Assembly: GCA_032690845.1 (NCBI GenBank) | Contig: CM064430.1 | Coordinates: 4,822,949 to 4,886,948 of the forward strand | DNA length: 64,000 nt | Source: Eleusine coracana subsp. coracana | Taxonomy: Eukaryota; Streptophyta; Magnoliopsida; Poales; Poaceae | Direction of reading: 5' to 3' | Shown here: positions 33,799-44,821 of the stretch, piece by piece | Layout: each line of letters begins with the position of its first letter | Numbering within the stretch: position 1 is the stretch's first letter | Translations under genes and position numbers: made by a program | Notes under the pieces: generated by a model | The model's input: the letters and a program-made list of their open reading frames with translations, nothing else | The model's database searches: none | What the model was told of the DNA's origin: nothing

Positions 33799-35338
33799 TA
33801 AGACAACGGCTCAGAGGTTTTGTTTTATATGGCAAGGAGTGGAATCTCACCGGCATTGATCGCTGTTGCTCTTGGCTGCACGCAAGCTTTTTCCATTGCT
33901 CAACAGTAAGTAGGATTGGTCTTTGTTTTAACTCCGCAAATCATCTTTGATCAAGAAATTCTTGATCTAGTTTGTTTTGGACTAATAAATTTTTTTTCAA
34001 ATTCATTTATTTATTAATAATGTAAACTGAAACTTTGATGTTTGTTGTTTTTCCTTTCGTTTTCTATAGGGAGCGGTACGGAAACAGGACGATGCACCCT
34101 GGACTATACATCTGTTAGTTTGATCTGGTCCAAACGAAAGTTGCTCTGGCCAGGGAAGCTAAACCAGTGTTCAACTGAATGTGGAGTTTGATCTAAAAAA
34201 ACTGTGAGTGGGGTTGTGCTAAAAAAAATTGTGTGTTGGGGTGGGCTTCGTTGACTCATTTGCATTCTCCCTCACCCGACGAGATCCCCATCCCTGTGTT
34301 GATTCACTCCTATCTTATCCACATCGATGGCAGACTCCCCGAGCTCCCTTTGCGGCATCGGCCCTCACCCGTGGTCCTTCAGACGACGTGGCCGGCCAGG
34401 GTCTCGACGATGCCATTCTCCTAGTCCTCGTCGTTGCTGCCGCCGCTGTCGCCGAGGACTGTGTACCCTCAGGATCGGGTACTTCCCATCAGAGGCCATG
34501 GGCTACTACAACTTTACTGGTGTTCCGGTGATCAATATAATTCATGAGTTAAATGAGAGTTTTGGTGATCCATCAAATGCATTTGACATTATGCATTTCT
34601 GTAATCTGTTACCGTTGTTTTGTTTAACATGTCACTTTGTGGAATTATGCAGCTTGAGGTGGGAGGCCAAGGACTGGTTCATCTTCAGCATTTGGCTCAA
34701 CTCACTGATATCTAATATTACCTTTCTCTCTAAAACTATTATTCATAATAAAGGTGTTTTGTCCATAGTTTAGTGTGAACTTTGATCATTGAAACATAAG
34801 TAGTATTTTGTGATTTTTTTTTGCTATAGTGGGGTTAACTGATCTAGAGGGGGTTTGGATTGGTGTAAGTTGTTGCTATTATAACAACTAACTGGGTGAC
34901 CCACGCATTTACGTGATTCTAGATTTTTAGACATTTGTTATTTTTTTGTCATTTGATTTGAATGATAGACGGCAATTCCTTTTGAAAACCAATTAATATT
35001 TTAGAATTCGTTATGTTTATAAACATTTGTTATTTCATTTCAGGTCCTGCTGCTACCACGTATCGCGTTGTGAGGTTGCCAAACATTAGCTTTGAGCACG
35101 ATGTGCTGCCATGGTGACGTATGGAGCTTTTAGTAACACGGAACTAAAAATCAAAGTTGAGTGAGTTGGCAAGCCGTCGCAAGTATCCAATGTCACGGAT
35201 CAGGTATAACATGGTCTCTTATCAAATCGCAGTTTGTTTAAACATTCGTCTCCAACCATGTTCTCTGCTAGTCGCCAGTAGTCGACTGTCATTCATCAAT
35301 AATTGACCTTCTGATCAACCAATCAGAATAGAGAAGGA

Positions 35339-35800
35339 TTACCCTTCTCTCCTTTGATTTGCTTCCTCCCTATCCATCTAGATGACATCCTGCTTCTCTA
35401 ATAATGACATATTTTTCTCTTGCTCACCTATGCGAAACATCCTGTGTACAATACGCTTTCCCTACGTCAATATCTCCAGTATTTTTTTTTATTTCTATCT
35501 CATGCTGGATGTGGAGTGTCCAGCCACTCGATGCAAGAAGTTTGCCATAGAAAAGCTTTACCCTTCTCTGCTTTGATTTGCTTCCTCCCTATCCATCTAG
35601 ATGGCATACTGCCTCTCTAACAGTGACATATTTCTCTCTTTCTTACCTACGTCAAACAACCTCTGTTACAAATATGCTTTCTCTAATATTTATTTCTTAT
35701 CATATTTCTTTTATTTTTTTGAAGTGCTTTTCCTATTTTTATCTCACGCTGGATATGGAGTCCAACCACTCAACGGAAGAAGTTTGCCTCTCTTATAATA
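35339..35800. repeat. Diverged tandem duplication, about 230 bp per unit
   Basis: TTGATTTGCTTCCTCCCTAT and CCATCTAGATG occur near 35356-35384 and 35573-35603. ATTTCTATCTCATGCTGGAT (about 35490) recurs as ATTTTTATCTCACGCTGGAT (about 35735), followed in both by GGAGT and AGAAGTTTGCC. Non-coding. Confidence 0.75.
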
Positions 35801-36257
35801 TAATCAATTAATAGATTGTAGAAATAATCAGTAATGGCCGGTGGGTATGTAAAACATAAAAATATATAAGGATATTTTTGGGTTATATTTTCATAATGAT
35901 AGTGGTGGATAATTTTCTTCTCTTTTTTTCTCATATTAACATAGTAATTTCTAGGTCTTGAGAGTTCTACACCCTAAATCCGTATCCATGTATTTAGTTT
36001 GGAAATGAGACAACCTGTTAAACCCAATTACCAGGTATAAGTCTATACTTTGACTCTGCTTTACATGTTTTTTTTACAATGTTAATAAGTTCTTGGGCCT
36101 AACCAACTGATATGAAATAAATAAGTCAGTGGATGTTTTTTCAATGCAGAAGCCTTTCTCACCTTGTAGAACGTCGCCACTGGCTTGTGCGTGCACCGTA
36201 GCTTGAGGGTGAAGGTTTACTACCTCGAAGTTGAGCTCGTAGGTGACCTGTGGTGCG

Positions 36258-36523
36258 GTGAGTTCAATGTTTCACTCACGGGCGGCAGTTGTGCTGTCGT
36301 TTTTGCTCACATGGCAGCTGCAGCAACCGTTTTTTATTAGACGGTAGTCGTGGATTTTTCCTTTGCTACTATTTGAAGGTGGATGTATGTGTGAGTTCAA
36401 TGTTTCACTCACGGACGGCAGTCGTGCTGTCGTTTTTGCTCACACGGCAGCTGCAGCAACCGTTTTTTATTAGACGGCAGTGGTGGATTTTCCTTTGTTA
36501 CTATTTGAAGGTGGATGTATGTG
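36258..36523. repeat. Tandem duplication with 133-bp unit
   Basis: The unit GTGAGTTCAATGTTTCACTC...GTGGATGTATGT is present at 36258-36390 and 36391-36523 with only a handful of differences, so it arose recently. It contains GGCAGCTGCAGCAACCG and lies about 420 bp upstream of the O-methyltransferase TATA box. Confidence 0.88.
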
Positions 36524-36915
36524 TTTTTTATATATATAATCTTTAATCCGATGTGGAATTGCTTTTCCTTTCGGTTGTTGTGGACGTGTTGGAATAGCTT
36601 TTGATTTGAGTGGTGCGGACGTTGCCTTTTGATGATAATGCTAATCTGATTCTGATTATAGTGTTCAATTGCTTTCGGTTGATCAGTGGTGCACACGTGG
36701 TATTTTTGGTGGAATAAACAACCGGAGTATATTTGGGTGGGAAAACAACTGGACTGTATATAGGAGCAACACCAAAATACGGGGCATGTGAACTTACCTA
36801 AATTAATAAGGTGTAGAGAGATTCAATACCAAATACACTTGTAATCCATTTTTTTCTATCCATGCCTGATCCGTGCATGCACAAAACGTTTGAGATGTAT
36901 AGCTTCTTAATATCT

Positions 36916-36977
36916 GAACAGAGCCCTGAGGAAGTAGAGTAGCCTATATAAAAAGGATGAACAGAGCCCTGAGGAAG
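36916..36977 (+). promoter_or_regulatory. O-methyltransferase core promoter with flanking 19-bp repeat
   Basis: The TATA box CTATATAAAAAGG (36944-36956) lies 56 bases before the ATG. The 19-mer GAACAGAGCCCTGAGGAAG occurs on both sides, at 36916-36934 and 36959-36977. The second copy would be at or near the transcription start. Confidence 0.7.
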
Positions 36978-37011
36978 ATAAATCTCAGCGTTTAGTAGTA
37001 GGCACATAAAC

Positions 37012-38395
37012 ATGGATGTGCGAAGCCCTGAAGACTTGATCCAGGCTCAGTGCTTGGTGTTTCACCATAGCCTCAGCTATGTCAAGTCCATGGCGCTCAA
37101 GTGTGCAGTAGATTTAGGAATCCCCGATGCCATCCACCGTCACGGCGGCTCCGCAACACTGTCAGACATCGTCGCCGGCACCGGGCTCCATGTGTCAAGG
37201 CTGCCCTACGTGCAGAGGCTTATGAACTTCCTCTCCATCTGCGGCGTTTTCACTGAATCCAATCCACCAGCTGCTGTCACTGGCGGCAAGGGCGAGGCTG
37301 TCGTCGTGTACAAGCTGACACCGATGTCCCGACTCCTCATAGAGGACGGAAACAAGCTTAGTAGCTTGTCTTGCTTGGTTCAGTTCGTGGTGAACCCTCT
37401 TCTCGTTAACACCTTCTTTGACATGCACACATGGCTGAAAGATGAGCAGGCATCTTCTACCAAGTCTTTCTTCGAGATGACTCACGGCTGCGAAAGGTTC
37501 GAGATGGCGAAGAGCAACGCCGACGACAACGCCTTGTTCAACAATGCCATGGTCGCTGCGAGCCAGATCACTATGGAGGTGATTCTCAGGGAAGCCGGCC
37601 GTGACATCTTTGGCGGATTGAGCAGTTTGGTCGATGTCGGTGGCGGTCATGGCGCGGCGTCGGTGGCCATTTCGGCAGCTTTCCCCCACGTCAAGTGCAG
37701 CGTCCTCGACCTGCCTCACGTGGTGGACAAGGCACCTGCTGACGGAACAGTGCAGTTCATCGCTGGTGATATGTTCAAGTTCATACCCAAAGCTGATGCT
37801 GTCTTACTCAAGGTACAATTCACTTTTGTGTATTTTGCGAGGAGCCTTGCTATAAAGACGCGTTCAGACATGTCTTGCATTCTTGTTTGATGTTTGATAA
37901 TTTCAATAACGAACGTTTGATGAACCGAAGAACATATTACTCCCTCTGGATTCTTTTTCTTGACGTTCAGAAAAAATAATGCTAGTTCATATTTGCAAGT
38001 CCTGTCCGAACGTTAACAAAAAAAAATATTCAGAGGTACTATTGTATAAGAGCTGTGAGTACGCTTACATGGTTTCTTTTCTTTAGTGGGTTTTACATTG
38101 CTGGGATGACGAAGACTGCGTCAAGATACTGCGACTATGCAGGGAAGCTATCGTCCCTGCAAGGGAGGAGGCCGTAGGAAAGGTTATCATCATCGATATA
38201 GTGATGGGAGCTGGGTCATCACAGGATACTCTTTCCAAGGAGACACGGGCCTTGACCGACCTTTACATGATGCACCTGAACGGGGTCGAACGAGATGAGC
38301 GTGGCTGGGAAAAGATCATCCGTGAAGCTGGGTTCTGTGACTACAAAATTGTGTTGGTGACAGCCCTTTACTCAGTTATCGAGGCCTATCCTTGA
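37012..38395 (+). CDS. SAM-dependent O-methyltransferase (ZRP4-like, COMT family)
   Basis: Exon 1 is 37012-37812, a phase-0 intron is 37813-38086 (AAG|GTACAA ... TTTAG|TGG), and exon 2 is 38087-38395. This gives 369 residues, normal for the family. The N-terminal dimerisation domain (about 15-110) includes MALKCAVDLGIPDAIHRHGG. The SAM site is VDVGGGHGAASVAI (about 206-219), with VLDLPHVV following. Exon 2 starts WVLHCWDDEDCVKIL, where His271 matches the catalytic base position of COMT-type enzymes and Cys replaces the more usual Asp or Asn. The end is GWEKIIREAGFCDYKI and IEAYP. The intron position is that of grass ZRP4-type genes, which methylate hydroxyls of flavonoids, alkylresorcinols or other phenolics in the cytosol. 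The substrate cannot be read from sequence. No disabling change seen. Confidence 0.92.
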
Positions 38396-38816
38396 AAAAC
38401 TTGTGAGGTTACCAGCATATATATCAGTGTTTTAGGCATCCAAGAAATTGGGTGATGCTTGCCATTTCCAATAATTTTATTAATGTATTGCTTAATTATA
38501 AAGCTCAAAATTCAATAAGATGTTGTTACAAGTAGGGATGTCAAATTGAATTTCTACTATTAGTCTACCTACAAAACAAAACAATTTCTCATACAAGATT
38601 AAGTGTGTGTTTGGTTGTAATGTGGCTATGAGAAAAAGAATTATGGTAAATTGTGACTCTGAAAAAAGATGCTATGAGATATCAGTTATAACGAAAGTCG
38701 AAAGCTGTTTGGTTGATTAGTTGTGACTTCGGTAATAACTATATAATAGACCCTACATATCATCCATATTATTCACTATCAGTTACTTCCTTCACACACT
38801 AACGAGTGGACCTCAC

Positions 38817-38820
<4 letters not shown>

Positions 38821-38867
<47 letters not shown>
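38821..38867. repeat. (CT)n microsatellite
   Basis: About 23 uninterrupted CT units. Likely polymorphic. Confidence 0.97.
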
Positions 38868-38869
<2 letters not shown>

Positions 38870-38887
38870 CGAGTCCCCGCACAAGGC

Positions 38888-39379
38888 TTGTGGAGCTCCT
38901 CCCCCGACTCCGGCGTCATCACCTCCTCCTCTCGCGCGCTTGAGCCCGACGGTGCTGCTTCCCCGCGCTCGACACTGTCGCCGTCGCCTCATCCCATGTG
39001 CACAACACCGCCACCTCCCCCGCGCTCGACGCTGATGCATCCTCCTCCCCCACGCCCGAGCCTGACACCGCCGCCTCCCCCGCGCCCGACATCATCACCG
39101 CCACCTCCTCTCCTGCGCCCACCACCACCTCCTCCCCTACGCCTGACGCCGATGTCTCCCCCACGCTCAGCGCCGCCTCCTCCCCTATGCTCGACTTTGA
39201 CACCACCACCTCTCCCGCGCCCGACACCGACGTCGTTGCCTCCCCGATTGCCTCCGCCTCCCCGCGCCCAAACATCCTCCAACGGTGGAGCTCGGCTCGG
39301 CTCGGCTTCTCCCCCGTGGCGGAGCCACTCCTCCATGCCCGAGCTCTGCTTCCGTTCTCCTAAAGTTGGTGGCGCGTGA
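38888..39379 (+). repeat. Degenerate C-rich minisatellite reading as Pro-rich protein
   Basis: An open frame of 163 codons gives PPPPPRP/LTPPPP-type extensin-like sequence, but other frames on both strands are also open because of the repeat composition (CCTCCCCCGCGCC units). There is no signal peptide. It lies inside the transposable element, so I treat it as repeat DNA rather than a gene. Confidence 0.65.
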
Positions 39380-39692
39380 GCAAGGTCCAGATGGGGCGAC
39401 GCGGCAGGGACGGGGTCGCACAACTAGCGTGGGGTGGTAGGGAACCTAGCGCTCCCGACAAGAAGCGTTTATTTTCGTGTGCGGAGAGGGGAAAAGAAAG
39501 AAAGGATCGAACTGTTATCTTCGTAATCACTGGTACAATGGGTAAATTTTGTGAACTTCTCCATTCCACAGCCGGTAAATGCACAGATGTTGTGAAAGCT
39601 GATTTTTGTGATAGCACCAAGCCACGTTGTTTGGTTTGACTTTTGGCTTTTCCAAAAGCAAAAACAGGTTGAAAGCAGAACCAAACACACTC

Positions 39693-40474
39693 TTAGATTT
39701 TTATAATCTCAGATTCCAGGATCAACAATCTAAACAAGAACTTGAAATCTAAAGCTAAAATAAAGGGGACCTTTACTGTGCTGCCTAGCAAGAATTAGTC
39801 AATTTCATATGAAATCAATTCAATTTAAATATTTTCTTTTTTGCTCTTGCAGAACTCATGAAGAGGTTTGTGGTGCTCATGAAATTCATGGGCATAATAT
39901 AGAACAAGATCCCTCCCCAATATGACATCTAACTGAGTGACTGTTTTATTTTGACAACCACCATTGACGAACAAGCTTGCAAGAAACCAAGTTTCTGAAT
40001 GTGCAGAAAAATAATCTCTGCATATTTCAATTTGAGAAAAATAATGATGGAAATTCCCATGTTAGAAACACATGCTATCATTTTACTTTAGATCTTATAT
40101 GTATATATATATATATCTTAAAACACCCTACTATTATAGTTACTTCACATTAGTGGCTCGTGCAATTATAAGGGTTGATGGACTAGTGGAAGATAATGGA
40201 ACATTAGTTGTTGAGCGGGTTAGATAGTTATATTTATTCTCATTCATTTTTTCCAAAAGAAAAACTAGAGCGACTAACCAACCCAGATCAACTGACATCA
40301 ACAATTCGTTGTTTTTTACGGCTGGCTTTTCATTAGCATGTTTCTCAAAGTACCACAAACAAAACAACCAGTGAAATTATACGGTCGTGTTGCCTTTTAA
40401 TCTGGTTTAAACCTTCTTATTTTCTCTTGACAGTTGGCACTCTAGCTTGGGTACGTAGTACAACCTCTTTCCCT
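39693..40474. other. BAHD 3' flank; duplicated sequence, no gene
   Basis: 39776-39799 (GTGCTGCCTAGCAAGAA, then TTAGTCA) matches 13545-13570. Around 39965-40020 (GAACAAGCTTGCAAGAAACC) it matches 45375-45420. Contains a short (AT)n at about 40100-40115. Confidence 0.6.
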
Positions 40475-42168
40475 TTACATTTTGCTCCGGCGAGTAGCTT
40501 GGCATATCAGCTTTCTGAACTTGTCCATGTGATCCACCCTCAAACAAATGGCAACGGACAGGCTGCCGTCTCCATCTGCGCTCGGAAGAAGGAACGCCAG
40601 ACCTTCCTGTGCAATGCCGCCTGGTCCCATGAACACCGGCCGGCCCCATCCAAAGTCAGCATCATATATTGGCATGCGAACCCAGCTGGTCAGCCCAAGG
40701 TTGTACTGGAATGTGGCTGCATCTCGGGCCAATGCCGATAAATCCGGCTGCCGATGATCCAGGTAGTCCAGTGCCGAACGGCAGTAATCGCTGCCCATCC
40801 TATCCAGTGCCGCTTGGATGATTGCTGCTCCATCTCCCAGCCCACCGATCACCGTCCTTGCCTCGGCGATCGGTGCAATGGTGAAGATGACATTGCCGAA
40901 GTAACCTTCGGGAAGAGGCGGATGCAGCCGTTTCCGCCCATCGACGGCGCTGAGCAACATTGTCTGCTGCTCAGTTGGCAGGCCGCGTGCGAGGGAGACG
41001 CATCGCCAGACATGAGCTGCTACCACTGCAAATGTGCTCAGCCGTGGCGCAGCTTCGTCTCCAGGAAGCAGCGAGCGAAGCCGGGTGAGGTCTGAGCGAG
41101 TGATCTTGAAAATCCTCACAGCAGTAGCAATGGCAAGTGGAATCGAGTGATCTGAAGAGAGGATCTGGGCAGTGGTGGGCAACATGACTGGTTCAGGCTG
41201 GTACTCAACATGTTGGAAAGATGGAGTCGGCGGGTCACGAGCACGGAGGACAGTGCGGTCGATGGAAGGCGTGGAAGAAATTGGAGATCCGCGGCAGAGT
41301 CGAGACCAGGAGTTGATGAAGTGCGCAGTCGACATGCCATCCGAGACATAGTGCTGTGTGCCAACACCGAGGCACACGCCTCCACATTTGAAACGAGTCA
41401 CCTGGAGCAAATGCAAGGAGAGGTAACATACAGTAGCCTCTTAAAAATTCTTTTTTTTCTTTCCAATTTACACTTTTTTCCCGTTTTGATTGATGTTAAA
41501 ACAACTTAAACACTCATCAATTAAAAGTTGCATGGTAGAGAGTATGTAAATCACAAAGAAATAACACGTCGATTATTATTTCTTTCTGAATAAAAAAAAT
41601 TCACTACGTGGTGGTGAATCAATACGGCCTCTGTTTACTAATCACGACAATATGCCAAAGACTTTAATCGTACAGTGGCACTCTTTGACCTTGTCCGAAG
41701 TTGAATTTAAAAGCTTGAGAGATTATTACTCACCTGGAGCACAAGGAGCGGGAACCCAGATATGTCATCAGTGTACTCAACGGCCGGGACGAGGCGCCTG
41801 AACTCCATGGTAGGAGCAAAGTCGCCGTAATCATCATCAATGGTGATGTCAGCCGCGTCAGCGTCGACGAACAGCACCCCTTCTCCATTGCAGTTGATCT
41901 CGAGCCTGCCATCGTTGTCGTAGCCTAGGCGCCCTGCCAACGGGTAGAACGCCACGAGCGCTTCCGCCAGCGCACGCCTCATCCGCTCGCCGTCGAAGAA
42001 TCCCTCACCATGCGACAGGCCCCTGGTGGCGCGGCGGTAGAAGCGGACGCTGGGCGTGTGGATGCGCGGCGCGATGAGGTCCAGGACGGAGAGCCACAGC
42101 CTCCGTCGCGGCGTCTCCACCGCCGGCCGCACCATCGTCGACTTCCTCACCGTGATCCTTCCTCCCAT
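40475..42168 (-). CDS. BAHD acyltransferase, HCT-like
   Basis: Exon 1 is 42168-41734 (145 codons), a phase-0 intron is 41733-41402 (CAG|GTGAGT ... TCCAG|GTG), and exon 2 is 41401-40475. This gives 453 residues. The start MGGRITVRKSTMVRPAVETP, then RIHTPSVRFYRR, is that of hydroxycinnamoyl-CoA:shikimate/quinate hydroxycinnamoyltransferases and close grass relatives. The catalytic HYVSD (HXXXD, His162) and structural DFGWG (394-398) are both intact, and AFYPLAGRL is present. These cytosolic enzymes move acyl groups from CoA to alcohols or amines. HCT itself feeds lignin synthesis, while grass paralogues also use amines or other phenolics. The acceptor is not readable here. It converges with the O-methyltransferase 2 kb away, and a decayed paralogue lies at 15.8-16.2 kb. 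A MITE sits just upstream of the ATG. Confidence 0.93.
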
Positions 42169-42194
42169 CTTCTCTGCTCAGCTGTGCTCCCAAG

Positions 42195-42389
42195 GTTGGA
42201 ATAACCGACTTAATCAGCCGGCTCGGTTTGATGAAAAATCAATAGGTTAATTGAGATAACCGGCCGATACGTACTGCTATAGTATCAGGTTTGTTTTTTT
42301 TCTAACTAACCGGTCGGGTAGCATGACCGGCCGGAACTGACTATGCGGTTAGTCGGGATAACCGGCCGGTTCCTGCCGGTTATTCCAAC
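42195..42389. mobile_element. Inverted-repeat MITE in the BAHD leader
   Basis: Perfect 13-bp ends GTTGGAATAACCG (42195-42207) and CGGTTATTCCAAC (42377-42389). Inner ACCGGCCGGTT-type palindromes recur. 195 bp, non-coding, able to fold back. It starts 27 bases upstream of the BAHD ATG. No clear target duplication. Confidence 0.7.
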
Positions 42390-42860
42390 ACCAAAGTACG
42401 CATGACCATAGAGGTAATGAGAAATTTTAAGCACAAAGTCCACCGACCTTTTATTAGGACGATGCTGTAGATCAGATGATTGACTGACTCGAAATGTTGA
42501 AATTGGGCGGAATTCGGTACAAATCAAGCAGAGAGAATCTCGTGTCTCTGAGCGAATCTTTACAGGTGGGGTGTATATAATGTTCAGAAGTTCTTTTGAA
42601 AATGATCATTGCTATTGGCCCGTTTCTGAAGTGCGTTCGCTAGGAGTTATCTTATGCTTTCCTGTAAAAAATCAAACCGACACTACTGGCTCTTTCAGAA
42701 AAAAAAAAAGCTTATTATGTCATCGGAGTTGTTGCTGAGAGTGAGTTGTCGACAAGTTGGCCGTTTCTAATTAGCGTACGTGCTTTATGCTCCTATTAGC
42801 ACTTGTTAATCCCTCGTAGATGGTGTCATTAACATGCTTTTGTCCCCCACTCAGTGGTGA
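42390..42860. other. Probable BAHD promoter region
   Basis: Displaced upstream flank of the BAHD gene. No clear TATA box on the minus strand at the usual distance beyond the MITE. Nothing else recognisable. Confidence 0.35.
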
Positions 42861-43161
42861 GCTCGGAACTGGTTTGGTCTATTCCTTTGGCATCACCTTT
42901 TGCTTCTGCCTCAATTACTTTATAGTTCATCCTCCACAACTTTTATAGCAAATTTCATTTTTTTTTTCTTTTGTTCTGATGATGTGGCGCCCCAATTGAC
43001 TTTTTGCTTGACTCATGAACCCAATGCATATAAAGGCAACGATTCATTCCCATTTATTTTGTTGGAATGAAATTCAGCAATCTTTTAACAGGACACCAGA
43101 CACCAGCTCATATTCTAAAAATTCAGAATTAACTGGACCAAATGGAGCATATATGTTACTA

Positions 43162-44821
43162 CCCTATCCCAAAAATAATAATGTACTAAGTGTTAATATT
43201 TTTAGCATCGAATTTGTATAAATTTCTGAAAGTTACCTAGAGTGGGGGAGGGGAGCGATTTGAATAGTCAATCTAAAAATTAACCCTGAAAAACCAGCAC
43301 TTAAAATTAATCAGACAGAGATTGATGGAACTTCCATGGTGATGAAAGTTCTGTCCCTCGACAAAAGTTCTACAAATAGGAATGTAAGTGTTATATATGG
43401 AATTGCTGAAAATAACCGGGATAAAGTACAATACTTGATGGGCAATGAAGCTAGCAAAAAGTATCTCAAAACCTATAATGGGAAGCTAGTAATATAATAT
43501 ACAAATGCATAGAGCACAATATAATAGAAGAAATACACAAGCACAAATGAAATGCGGAAAATATAAAAAGAAACACAAAGATTTAACCCGAGGTTCGACA
43601 ACCACACTAACTAGTTCCTATGTACTCATTGAGGAGCCACACAAAGTGATCGGAACTCTCTCAACCCTTTTTCCCGTCAAGCAATTATAAAGACCGTGCT
43701 TGGATTTCTTCCTTTACTCGATTCTTTTCCTCCGGAGGTGAATCACACCTTCACAAACGTCCTCGTCTCACCACAATAAGTTAGGAGCTCAAGGACGACA
43801 CCTAACCATCTAGGAAACCAAGTCTCCAAAAGTAACAAGTAAATCAAATCTTGTTGAGGAGGAAAAAATGTGCTCAAGCTTTTGAGTGATTGAATTCAAG
43901 TTTTTGATGGTTGGATCTCTCTCACAAGTGCTTGGAATGTCAAGAACAAGAGTATGAGTGAGAGCGGAGAGCTCTAGCTAGATGAGAAGTGAAATGCCAA
44001 AGTGTTCAACCCTCCCCACAGGGGAAGGGGTAGGTTATTTATAGAGCAACTCTAAAAACTAGCCATTGTAGTGTATTCTGGATTTGACGGAACTTCCATG
44101 GATTTAAAAAGTGCCATTGCGCGGGATGAAATGAACTAAGTCAAGGAATGACGAAACTTCCGTGATAGACATCACGAAACTTCCATAGCTTTCAGGTTGC
44201 AACAACTTGAGATTTTGGCACCGATGGAACTTTCGTGAAATACCTCATAGAACTTTCGTAGCTTTCGGGTTGCAAGAACCTGAGATTTTGGCATTGACGG
44301 AACTTCCATGAAATACCTCACGAAACTTCCGTAGCTCTCTGTTTGGCTCAGAGAGGGCTGTGTTTTTTTTATTTTTGGCGGCTAATTTTCTTTCAAAGTT
44401 TTTTGATTGACTTGAGCACATTAATTCCCTGCTAGCAAGATTGGTTTACCCCTCTTAATAGTTCAGCGTGCCTATGACTCAATAAACTAATAGCATCTAA
44501 ACTTTGAGGTACTTGAGTTTCTTCTCTTTTCTTTTTTTTGTAGAGGGATGAACTATCTCACAAATGTGGGTTTAAATGTTCTTTTGATAATCTGCACATT
44601 TTCTTCATATACATGTTAGCACAAATTTTAATCCTTTGTTATTGTACACCAAAATCTAGTAGGAGATCCTAGATGCATCTTCAATTTCTCTTTAATTATA
44701 TTTTAGTTTTTTAGAGTTTTTAGCATCATAGATATTTACACTCTTCTCTACAAACTTAGTCAAATTACTTAGTTTGACTTCAACCAGTTTTAGAACCAGA
44801 TACTTCCTAGAATAGAGGGAG
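43162..44821. mobile_element. Stowaway-type MITE, copy in unit 1, interrupted
   Basis: Left end CCCTATCCCAAAAATA, right end AATAGAGGGAG, both flanked by TA. It aligns with the uninterrupted element 58336-58523. The 1457-bp TG...CA element sits inside. Confidence 0.6.
43227..44683. mobile_element. TG...CA element copy A (solo-LTR-like)
   Basis: Starts TGAAAGTTACCTAGAG and ends CTAGATGCATCTTCA. The 5-bp target duplication ATTTC lies at 43222-43226 and 44684-44688. 1457 bp, no coding sequence. TG...CA ends, short terminal inversion and 5-bp duplication fit a solo LTR. It carries about seven variants of the palindrome ACGGAACTTCCGT (for example 44088, 44152, 44296), in two clusters. Related to copy B (54286-56383). 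Confidence 0.72.

Larger units (their letters stand above)
33799..36940. other. No supported gene; short duplications and a GC-rich island
   Basis: 34325-34500 is a GC-rich island with an ATG (34327) and plausible coding composition, but the frames do not match any family I recognise and the island ends in AT-rich DNA. It may be a captured gene fragment. Two tandem duplications (35339-35800, 36258-36523) are listed separately. Confidence 0.5.
38602..39692. mobile_element. PIF/Harbinger-like non-autonomous element with captured Pro-rich DNA
   Basis: Termini AGTGTGTGTTTGGTT and, reversed, GAGTGTGTTTGGTT, with target duplication TTA at 38599-38601 and 39693-39695. The interior has a (CT)23 tract and a C-rich minisatellite, then ordinary sequence. 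No transposase. Flanking DNA on both sides aligns with an empty-site-like sequence near 44985-45160 (ACAATTTCTCATAxAAGATTAAG), which supports the insertion boundaries. Confidence 0.7.

Noticed and set aside
34327..34773. Open frame of 148 codons in a GC-rich island
   Set aside because: Composition is gene-like only for 180 bp and no domain or splice pattern could be supported; kept as a possible captured fragment.
34889..34935. Possible Helitron end (GACCCACGCATTTACGTG hairpin)
   Set aside because: The hairpin is imperfect, the expected CTRR end is not intact and no other end was found.
37813..37890. Exon 1 of the O-methyltransferase reading on into the intron
   Set aside because: The family-conserved WVLHDWDD-type block follows directly after splicing at GTACAA ... 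TTTAG, so the read-through end is intronic.
39360..39640. Small frames on both strands after the minisatellite
   Set aside because: Open on both strands without conserved features, within the transposable element.
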